Notes under the pieces: model-generated | What the model was told of the DNA's origin: nothing | The model's database searches: none | Seen by the model: the letters and a program-made list of their open reading frames with translations, nothing else | Position numbers and translations under genes: made by a program | Assembly: GCA_044227605.1 (NCBI GenBank) | Contig: JBGAWJ010000003.1 | Span: forward strand, 1-56,359 | Direction of reading: 5' to 3' | DNA length: 56,359 nt | Source: JAEUKQ01 sp044227605 | GTDB lineage: Bacteria > Pseudomonadota > Alphaproteobacteria > JAEUKQ01 | Shown: positions 1-7,524 of the stretch, piece after piece | How positions within the stretch are numbered: the first letter of the stretch is position 1 | How the letters are laid out: every line of letters begins with the position of its first letter

Positions 1-2256
1 ACAGCCTTTCCCTTCCAAATGAGCGGCCATCCCAAGCAATGCGCCGATCGTGACAACCCCGGTGCCGCCAACCCCGGTGACTAGGATATTATAGGGTTGC
101 GTCAAGTCTGGTAGGGTGGGGGTGGGCAAAATGGTAGGGGTTAAGGTGACTTTAGCAATCTCAGGTTTTTTTAACTGGCCGCCCTTGATGGTAACAAAGC
201 TTGGGCAGAAACCTTTGACACAGGAATAATCTTTATTGCAGGTCGACTGATCAATGGCCCGTTTCCGGCCGAATTCGGTTTCTACAGGGACAATGGATAA
301 ACAGTTGGATTGCACGCCGCAATCGCCGCAACCTTCACAAACCGCTTCATTGATCACTAATCTTTTGGGGGGATCAACCATCAGCCCCCGTTTGCGCCGC
401 CGCCTTTTTTCAGCCGCACAGGTTTGGTCATAGACAATAACGGTGGTGCCAAGAATTTTTTGGAATTCTTTTTGGATTTTATCCAAATCATCGCGGTGAT
501 GCACCGTGACATCGGTCGTGACTAGGCCTGAGGTTGGGTATTTCTCAGGTTCATCGCTGGCAATGGCGATGCGTTTAACGCCTTCTGCCTGCAATTGCTT
601 AACCAAGGATAATACATCTAACTGCCCGTCAACCGGCTGGCCACCGGTCATGGCCACTGCATCATTATAAAGGATTTTAAAAGTAATATTAACATTGGCC
701 GCCAATGTCGCCCGGATTGCTAATAAACCGGAATGGAAGTAAGTCCCATCGCCCAAATTTTGAAAGATGTGTTCCGTTTTACAAAAAGGGGCTTGGCCAA
801 TCCAGGTTGTCCCTTCGCCGCCCATTTGGGTAAAAGTGTCGTTGCCCCGGTCCATCCACAAGGCCATAATATGACAGCCGATGCCGCCGTAAGCCCTGCT
901 TCCCTCCGGCACTTTCGTGGAAGTATTATGGGGGCAACCCGAACAAAAATAAGGCAAGCGTTTCATAGCTGGCTGATATTTAGACAGGCTTTCGGTTTTC
1001 TGCTTCAGCATCAGAAGGCGATTTGTGATCATCTCATTGCTGTAAAACGGCTTCAGGCGTGCCGCAATCACTTGGCTGATCTGATCGGCGTTTAATTCAT
1101 TGGTAGGGGGCAACAGCCATCGGTTTTGTTCATCTGTTTTCCCATAAATCCTGGGACGCTGGTCTGCGGGGACATGATACAAATATTCTTTTAGTTGGTT
1201 TTCCAGAAGTGGGCGTTTTTCCTCAACCACCAGGATTTCTTCAAACCCTTTCGCAAAACGTAAGGCGCCCTCATTTTCTAAGGGCCAGGTCATGGTCACT
1301 TTATAAAGGCCAATTCCAATATTGGTGGCTAATTTCTCATCAATTCCCAAATCTTTAAAAGCTTGCCGGACGTCCAGGTAAGATTTGCCACAGGTAATGA
1401 TCCCCAAACGTTTTTTTGGGGGCAACCAAATGGTTTGATCGAGATTATTAGCCCGGGCATACGCCAGGGCAGCCGGTAATTTATAGCGGTGCAGTAATTC
1501 TTCCTGATACAGCGCGCTGGCGGTTACCAAAGGGGAATCCGGGCTACGGATATTAAGGCCTTCCGGCGGCAAAATCATATCGGTTGGGGTCTTGATCACC
1601 ACGCGGTGGGGGTCAACATAGACAGATGCGGAGCAATCCACCGTTTCCGCAATTGTTTTAAACGCAACCCAACAGCCGGAATAGCGCGACAATGCCCATC
1701 CATGGATACCTAAATCTAAAAATTCCTGTACATTAGAGGGGTTGAAAATCGGGATCCCTAAATCCACAAAGGTCAATTCAGATTGATTGGCGGTGGTTGA
1801 GGATTTGCTGCCATGGTCATCCCCTGCTAAAAGCAATACCCCCCCATGTTTTGAGCTGCCTGCTAAATGACCATGTCGCAAGGCATCACCGGAACGGTCG
1901 ATGCCTGGGCCTTTCGAATACCACATGGCAAAAGCGCCGTCATATTTGTGATCCCCAAATAATTGGGTTTGTTGGCTGCCCCAAATAGCGGTTGCTGCCA
2001 AATCTTCATTAATCCCGGGTTGGAAATAAATATGGTGGGATTTTAAAAACTTACGCGCCCGCCACAAAGCCAGGTCAACACCTCCTAAGGGTGATCCCCG
2101 ATAACCGCTGACAAAACAACCGGTGTTTAACCCCGCCTTTTCATCACGCCTGCGTTGCATCATAGGTAAACGAACCAAAGCTTGGGTGCCCGTTAAATAT
2201 ACCCGGCCGGTTTCTAAAGAATATTTATCATCCAGTAAAACTTTTGCCAATGCCAT
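1..2256 (-). CDS. Indolepyruvate ferredoxin oxidoreductase, fused alpha/beta type (partial, 3' end off window)
   Basis: The frame is open from an ATG at 2256 to the window's left edge, giving 752 codons of a protein that is usually about 1150-1180 residues. An in-frame TAG lies two codons upstream of the ATG, which fixes the start. The order seen is an N-terminal thiamine-diphosphate enzyme region (GYRGSPLGGVD; GDDHGSKSST), a second TPP-type region (YFCSGCPHNTST, GGEGTTWIGQAPF), a cysteine-rich iron-sulfur segment (CEGCGDCG, then spaced cysteines ending VKGFCPSF) and the start of the gamma-type domain (GVGGTGVVTIGALLG). The family oxidatively decarboxylates indolepyruvate and other aryl 2-oxoacids to acyl-CoA with ferredoxin as acceptor, in amino-acid catabolism. 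The fused single-chain form is common in proteobacteria. Substrate is inferred from the family, not visible here. Confidence 0.93.
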   Translation of the reverse strand, partial: MALAKVLLDDKYSLETGRVYLTGTQALVRLPMMQRRRDEKAGLNTGCFVSGYRGSPLGGVDLALWRARKFLKSHHIYFQPGINEDLAATAIWGSQQTQLFGDHKYDGAFAMWYSKGPGIDRSGDALRHGHLAGSSKHGGVLLLAGDDHGSKSSTTANQSELTFVDLGIPIFNPSNVQEFLDLGIHGWALSRYSGCWVAFKTIAETVDCSASVYVDPHRVVIKTPTDMILPPEGLNIRSPDSPLVTASALYQEELLHRYKLPAALAYARANNLDQTIWLPPKKRLGIITCGKSYLDVRQAFKDLGIDEKLATNIGIGLYKVTMTWPLENEGALRFAKGFEEILVVEEKRPLLENQLKEYLYHVPADQRPRIYGKTDEQNRWLLPPTNELNADQISQVIAARLKPFYSNEMITNRLLMLKQKTESLSKYQPAMKRLPYFCSGCPHNTSTKVPEGSRAYGGIGCHIMALWMDRGNDTFTQMGGEGTTWIGQAPFCKTEHIFQNLGDGTYFHSGLLAIRATLAANVNITFKILYNDAVAMTGGQPVDGQLDVLSLVKQLQAEGVKRIAIASDEPEKYPTSGLVTTDVTVHHRDDLDKIQKEFQKILGTTVIVYDQTCAAEKRRRRKRGLMVDPPKRLVINEAVCEGCGDCGVQSNCLSIVPVETEFGRKRAIDQSTCNKDYSCVKGFCPSFVTIKGGQLKKPEIAKVTLTPTILPTPTLPDLTQPYNILVTGVGGTGVVTIGALLGMAAHLEGKGC

Positions 2257-2415
2257 GGCCTATGCCTTTCAAGTGGGTCTAACCCGATTTTATTCTTGCC
2301 GACCATATCTCAAACAAATATTTTTGGCAAATGATCATCTTTTTACTGGTCAAAATATCATTATTATAGATACGCGCAAATAAATATTTTAACACATACC
2401 CACGCTGCCAATTAT

Positions 2416-2721
2416 TCAATATTGAGGCGGCAAGCCAGGGTTGGCGGTCAGTTCTTTATATAATTTTTTTGCGTCAACGGCAGGGCCGCGTCTGACGGCA
2501 ATCGCTACAATTTCTAAAACACAAATTCGGTCATGCCAAGCAAATGTTAACACATCGCCTATTTGGACAAAAGCCCCGCCTTTTTGCACGGCATGCCCAT
2601 TAATCCTGATCCGGGTTGCTGTACAAAAAAGGGTGGCAGCACTGCGGGTCTTTAAGAATCTGGCGCACCATAACCATTTATCAAGCCTAGTTTTGGGAGG
2701 TGGTTGGGAGGTTGTATTCAT
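2416..2721 (-). CDS. S4-domain RNA-binding protein (Hsp15-like)
   Basis: This 101-residue protein is almost entirely one S4 RNA-binding fold. TRLDKWLWCARFLKTRSAA at residues 11-29 is the helix pair, followed by RINGHAVQKGGAFVQIGDVL, the usual loop-strand part. Hsp15 family members bind stalled 50S subunits carrying nascent chains; alphaproteobacterial relatives are short like this one. The ATG overlaps the stop of the upstream helicase as ATGA, so the two are translationally coupled and form one operon. The pairing of an RNA-type helicase with an S4 protein suggests a shared role in RNA or ribosome handling, which is inference. The domain call is firm; the exact orthology to hslR is less sure. 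Confidence 0.85.
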   Translation of the reverse strand: MNTTSQPPPKTRLDKWLWCARFLKTRSAATLFCTATRIRINGHAVQKGGAFVQIGDVLTFAWHDRICVLEIVAIAVRRGPAVDAKKLYKELTANPGLPPQY

Positions 2722-5198
2722 TTAGCCGCCAGTAAATTTTTTAAGTTGGCAAAAGGTGAGTGGGGATTGACGGGCCGGAATTTATTTCTGGTAAATGGTT
2801 TGACAGGTTTGGATAAGGGTTTATAAAAATCTCCCTCTTCGGTGCGATACTTTTGGTATCCTAAAAAAGCTAAAATAAGTGCAAATTCATGAATTTTGGC
2901 TGGGAATTGTCCTAGAAGATCTGACTTCAGCTGAAAATCCCCCTTTGCCGCAAGCCTCTTAAAATATCTGTCGATTCTTTCCAAAATATCTGCCCGAACA
3001 GCCAATTTTTTCAGCATGTGATAGCCAAGGGCTTCATAACAAAAAGTAGGAGTGTTTTTACGGATGTAAAATAAAGGCCGGTTTTTATATTCAAGTGTTT
3101 CAGCGGGTGCGTTGAAAATTTTCCACAAGAGATGCCTGAGAAAAAATGTTTTTCCTTGGAAAGCGGATTTTAACCAAACCGCATGATCGCTGAAAACTAT
3201 GCGATGTCTTGCTAAAATAGGGCGAAACTTCAGCAAATCCGTCCACATCTCACCCAGCATGTTTTTCGTCATAAAACCAAGGGATTGTTGGAGTTGAAAC
3301 AATAACCCTTTTCCTAGAGGGGGCAGGCTGCTGTCTTCCATGACACCGTAAAAATCAGGCATCTGGCTTTGCAAATGGGTTGCTAGCCATTGATGTAAAT
3401 GTTGAGTGAAAGCAATTTGTTGGGTAGGTTCCAATAAATCATCACCTGCCAGTTTTAATTGGGGGGTTAATATGTTCTTACCCTTGGTTAACTGGGCAAT
3501 TGCCATATCTTGCCAGACAATTTCCCCGGCCTGGGTCAAATGGAGGTGATCAGGGGACTTTTGTAATTGCTGTATCCGTTTATTTATTTCTTGGCGCAAT
3601 GCCCGTCTTGCCACATGGTGTAATTGGTGATGGGCAGAAAGGCCCTGTGTGCTGTCCGCCACAAAACGGAATCCTTGCAACCAACCAATCGGATAGCCTT
3701 CGACGATCACTTGGCCGTCTTTCAAGATTCCGGCCAAAATATCGGTTTTTCCATGTAATTGTTTGGTTAGGACTGTGTGGCGGCGATCCACAAAACGTTG
3801 GGTTAATTGGTGGTGCAGGGCATCTGACAGCTTATCTTCGATAGTGCGCGTTCTTTCCTGCCATTCTAGTGGATTGGCAAGCCAGTTGGGGCGGTAGGCT
3901 ATATAAGTCCAAGTGCGGATATGTCCAAGCCTGGCCATCAAAGCATCGATATCGCCCCCTACATGATTCAAACGTTCAATTTGCGATGCCACCCAATCTT
4001 TAGGGATATGCTGATATTGATGTAAAAAAAGGAAAATCTGTTTTAATAACTGGGTGTGGGCATCTGTCATGATCTTACGGAAATCAGGAATCTGGCAAAC
4101 ATCCCATAACAGGAAGGTATGCAGGTAATTTTTACAAAGGGAGGCAATTTCTGGATCTTTAGATAATTGCAATAAAGCCGCATAATCATCCGCTTCAGAG
4201 GATTTTCTTAAAAAAGGGTAGGGTGATTTTTTATCTAAGCTTTGTAAAAGGCTCAAAGGTGACCTAAATTCCAATTGGTGATTGCGCCATTGGATCTGTT
4301 GCAACATATCAAAGCGATGATTTTCAATTGACTCCACCAAATCCTGTTCCAAAGGATCCAAATTTTCCGTTGTCCCAAAACTGCCATTGGTTAGCTGGCG
4401 GCCCGCCCGACCCGCAATTTGGGCTAGTTCAGGCGCTTCCAAACGCCTTAAATAACGGCCGTCAAATTTTTTCAATTTGGCAAAGGCAACATGGTGGATA
4501 TCCATATTCAGACCCATGCCGATGGCATCGGTGGCCACCAAGTAATCAACTTCGCCAGCTTGGTACATTTCAACCTGGGCATTGCGGGTGCGGGGGCTTA
4601 ACCCGCCCATCACGATCGATGTGCCGCCGCTTTGATGCCGAAGCAAATCAGCAATTCGGTATACATCTTCAAAAGAAAAGGCAATAATGGCACTGCGTTT
4701 GGGCAGGCGCGATAATTTTTGATGTCCGACATGCGATAACACGGACATCCGCGGCCGATCAATATATTCAACACCCGGTAATAAAGATCTCAGCAAAGAA
4801 CGGATGGTATCCGCCCCCATGAACATGGTCTCCGAAAGTCCACGGGCATGCATGAGGCGCTGGGTAAAAATATGGCCGCGTTCTGGGTTGGCCGCCAACT
4901 GGATTTCATCGACCGCTAAAAAATCCACCTTCTTGTCAATGGGCATGGATTCAACGGTGCAAATCCACCATTTTGCTTTAGCAGGGATGATTTTTTCTTC
5001 GCCCGTAATCAACGCCACATGCTCGGATCCTCGCAGACGGACGGCACGGTCATAATTTTCACGCGCCAGAAGCCTTAGGGGAAAACCAATCATCCCAGAG
5101 GAATGGCCTAACAAACGCTCCATGGCCAAATAGGTTTTGCCCGTATTGGTAGGGCCAAGAACCGCAACAATTTTACTTTTGCTAGAATGTTCAGGCAA
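2718..5198 (-). CDS. Suv3/MgpS-like superfamily 2 helicase
   Basis: This 826-residue protein begins almost at once with a Walker A motif (GPTNTGKT, residues 15-22). It then shows a DEIQ box in place of DEAD near residue 97, ATDAIGMGLNMD (motif V) and QIAGRAGR (motif VI). DEIQ and early Walker A are typical of the Suv3 group, which in mitochondria unwinds RNA for degradation. Alphaproteobacterial homologues share this core with a long helical C-terminal part, seen here to residue 826, ending in a basic tail. The start is TTG at 5198, supported by an AGGAG ribosome site six bases upstream; no ATG competes. It shares an ATGA overlap with the S4 protein. Substrate (RNA or RNA:DNA) is inferred from the family. 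Confidence 0.9.
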   Translation of the reverse strand: MPEHSSKSKIVAVLGPTNTGKTYLAMERLLGHSSGMIGFPLRLLARENYDRAVRLRGSEHVALITGEEKIIPAKAKWWICTVESMPIDKKVDFLAVDEIQLAANPERGHIFTQRLMHARGLSETMFMGADTIRSLLRSLLPGVEYIDRPRMSVLSHVGHQKLSRLPKRSAIIAFSFEDVYRIADLLRHQSGGTSIVMGGLSPRTRNAQVEMYQAGEVDYLVATDAIGMGLNMDIHHVAFAKLKKFDGRYLRRLEAPELAQIAGRAGRQLTNGSFGTTENLDPLEQDLVESIENHRFDMLQQIQWRNHQLEFRSPLSLLQSLDKKSPYPFLRKSSEADDYAALLQLSKDPEIASLCKNYLHTFLLWDVCQIPDFRKIMTDAHTQLLKQIFLFLHQYQHIPKDWVASQIERLNHVGGDIDALMARLGHIRTWTYIAYRPNWLANPLEWQERTRTIEDKLSDALHHQLTQRFVDRRHTVLTKQLHGKTDILAGILKDGQVIVEGYPIGWLQGFRFVADSTQGLSAHHQLHHVARRALRQEINKRIQQLQKSPDHLHLTQAGEIVWQDMAIAQLTKGKNILTPQLKLAGDDLLEPTQQIAFTQHLHQWLATHLQSQMPDFYGVMEDSSLPPLGKGLLFQLQQSLGFMTKNMLGEMWTDLLKFRPILARHRIVFSDHAVWLKSAFQGKTFFLRHLLWKIFNAPAETLEYKNRPLFYIRKNTPTFCYEALGYHMLKKLAVRADILERIDRYFKRLAAKGDFQLKSDLLGQFPAKIHEFALILAFLGYQKYRTEEGDFYKPLSKPVKPFTRNKFRPVNPHSPFANLKNLLAAK

Positions 5199-5350
5199 AA
5201 CACACTCCTGTGTGTCAAAAATTCTTGATAAGAAAGTAAGTTCATCTTATATCAAAAACAATATGTGCGTGAAACTTTTTGCTTAAAACCGCGTATAATT
5301 GAAAAAAAACAAAAACCTTCTTTTATTTTGGATGATCAGTCAGCAGGCTT

Positions 5351-7177
5351 TTGGAAATTGTTACGCATTCTTTATATAGTGATAAATCTGTTTTCCTGCG
5401 CGAACTGATTGCAAATGCTGCGGATGCTTGCGATAAACTGCGCTATCTGGCGGTTACCAATTCCGGGTTGCTTGAAGACAATATCCATTTGCAAATCACC
5501 CTCAAAATCAATCAGAAAGATCGTTCTCTTCACATCAGTGATAATGGTATCGGCATGAATAAAGAGGAATTAATCACCAACCTTGGGACTATTGCCCATA
5601 GTGGCACGGCTAAGTTTTTAAAAGAGCAACTAGATAACGCGGATGAGAAAGCTGCCAAACCAAGTTTAATCGGGCAGTTCGGGGTTGGTTTTTATTCGGC
5701 TTTTATGGTGGCCGACCGGGTTGAGGTCATTTCCAAAAAAGCGGGTGAAGATAAGGGATTTAAATGGGTTTCCGAGGGTAAGGGGGAATTCACCATCGAC
5801 TCTTTTACTGTGGGTGGGCGTGGAACTGAGATTATTTTGCATGTAAAAAAAGCGGAAGAAAGATTTTTGGATCCCGCGGTTTTAAAAGAAATTATCCATA
5901 AATATTCCGATCATATTAATTTACCCATTATCCTGGATCACCAAGGAAAGCAGGAAAAGCTTAATCAAGCGACGGCCTTGTGGATGCGGGGCAAGACCGA
6001 TATTACCACCCAACAATATAACGAATTCTATAAGCATTTAATCCATGCAGGGGAAGATCCCTGGGCAACACTGCATTTCAAAGCAGAAGGGAAACTGGAC
6101 TACACGGCTTTACTGTTTATCCCCTCGGAGCGTCCATTTGATCTTTTTCATCCCGAACATCGTGGTCATCTGCGCTTACATGTCAAACGCATGTTTGTAA
6201 CTGATCATGCCCCAGGATTATTACCGAAATGGCTGCGCTTTATGGAAGGCATTGTTGATTCAGAGGATCTGCCCTTAAATATCAGCCGCGAAACGTTGCA
6301 GGATAATCCCATCCTCGGTAAAATCCGGCAAAATTTGGTTAAAAAGATTTTGGCAGAACTACAAAAGAAGGCAGACCAGTCACCCGAAGAATACCTAAAA
6401 TTCTGGCAGAATTTTGGCCAGGTATTGAAAGAAGGGTTGTGGGAGGATTACGAATACCGTCCGCAATTATTAAAACTGTTCCGGGCCGTTAATAGCCAGG
6501 ATAATAAACTGGTTTCCATGTCTGAGTATGTTGCCAAAATGAAGCCCAATCAGCAGGACATTTACTACTTATCTGCTGATAACATCGAGCAAGCGCAAAA
6601 AAGCCATTATTTGGAAGGGTTTAAGGAACGCCAAATTGATGTGCTATTGATGGTTGACCCAATTGATGAATTTTGGATTCCTAATATTGGCGAGATCGAA
6701 GGCAAGAAATTGGTTTCTGTAACCCGCAGTGGGCATGATTTAAATAAAATTTCCCCTGCTTCCTCGACCCCTTCCGAATCCGTCAATCAACCCGTGGTTG
6801 AGGGGGTTTTTACCCTATTCCGCATGGCCTTGAAAGATGTGGTCAAAGACGTGCAGCCTTCGCAAACCTTGCAAGATAGTCTGGCTTCCCTAGTATCTGA
6901 GGCAGGGGATGCAGATATACGGTTGGAAAAACTTTTACGCCAATATAAGCAAACCCACCAGAAAACCAAACGGATTTTGGAAATTAACGCGCGTCACCCC
7001 CTAATCCGGGACTTAAGTATTTATTTGGAAAAAACCGGCCAGGCGGATGATTTGCAGGATATGGCCTGGATCATCTATGAACAAGCACGCCTGAGCGAGG
7101 GCGAGCAATTGCTGAACCCCAAAGAATATCATCAGCGATTGCAAAAATTCTTAAGGCGTTCCCTTAATCAAGGGTAA
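5351..7177 (+). CDS. htpG: Molecular chaperone HtpG (Hsp90), 5' end damaged or truncated
   Basis: HtpG is the bacterial Hsp90, an ATP-driven cytosolic dimeric chaperone. The GHKL ATPase motifs are present: FLRELIANAADAC with E18 and N22, SDNGIGM, and GQFGVGFYSAF, followed by the middle domain (RGHLRLHVKRMF, LNISRETLQDN) and the C-terminal dimerisation region. The first usable start is TTG at 5351 with no convincing ribosome site, giving 608 residues against about 625-635 normally. The conserved codons just before it still read VSRLL (5339-5353), but an in-frame TGA at 5333 cuts them off. A different frame from 5301 reads EKKQKPSF, which resembles the usual HtpG N-terminus. The N-terminal strand used in dimer swapping is therefore missing unless this is a sequencing error. 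Confidence 0.9.
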   Translation: MEIVTHSLYSDKSVFLRELIANAADACDKLRYLAVTNSGLLEDNIHLQITLKINQKDRSLHISDNGIGMNKEELITNLGTIAHSGTAKFLKEQLDNADEKAAKPSLIGQFGVGFYSAFMVADRVEVISKKAGEDKGFKWVSEGKGEFTIDSFTVGGRGTEIILHVKKAEERFLDPAVLKEIIHKYSDHINLPIILDHQGKQEKLNQATALWMRGKTDITTQQYNEFYKHLIHAGEDPWATLHFKAEGKLDYTALLFIPSERPFDLFHPEHRGHLRLHVKRMFVTDHAPGLLPKWLRFMEGIVDSEDLPLNISRETLQDNPILGKIRQNLVKKILAELQKKADQSPEEYLKFWQNFGQVLKEGLWEDYEYRPQLLKLFRAVNSQDNKLVSMSEYVAKMKPNQQDIYYLSADNIEQAQKSHYLEGFKERQIDVLLMVDPIDEFWIPNIGEIEGKKLVSVTRSGHDLNKISPASSTPSESVNQPVVEGVFTLFRMALKDVVKDVQPSQTLQDSLASLVSEAGDADIRLEKLLRQYKQTHQKTKRILEINARHPLIRDLSIYLEKTGQADDLQDMAWIIYEQARLSEGEQLLNPKEYHQRLQKFLRRSLNQG

Positions 7178-7524
7178 TTGACGGATTTTTCATTGGCGTA
7201 ATCATCGCTGATTGCACCCTGGTTATTTGAAAACCTCTGCTGTAGATAGCAGCATTTTTCCAAACTGGATAGGAATCAATACAGAACGGTTTGCGGACTT
7301 ACGCAGCGATACATTGACAGCGCGTACGTCCCGTTCTGATGGACGCTGTGGCATTGCGCTTGATAGGGAAGAGGGTGCTTTTGCCTCGACACTTCTATTA
7401 AAATATAGAAGACATTTTTATGGGTTATGCAAAAATATCAAGTCTTCATATCCCTCAGAAAAATGACGCACAAATTTTTGAGCAAGAACCACAAGGTTAC
7501 TTTCTCATCGATAAATTAAACGGG
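7178..7524. other. Gap between htpG and acnA with a possible threonine aldolase relic
   Basis: This stretch has no convincing gene. A plus-strand frame at 7290-7319 reads FADLRSDTLT, which matches the start of low-specificity L-threonine aldolases. After a shift of frame, 7324-7353 reads VRPVLMDAVA, like the next segment of the same family, and then the similarity is lost. This would be a decayed fragment of a PLP enzyme. A separate 42-codon frame starts at the ATG near 7419 and ends inside the 3' end of acnA; I do not recognise it. Both readings are weak because the matches are short. Confidence 0.3.

Noticed and set aside
5294..5299. TATAAT that could be the -10 box of an htpG promoter
   Set aside because: No good -35 hexamer at 16-18 bases upstream (only GTGAAA at 19), and the site overlaps where an intact htpG N-terminus would start.
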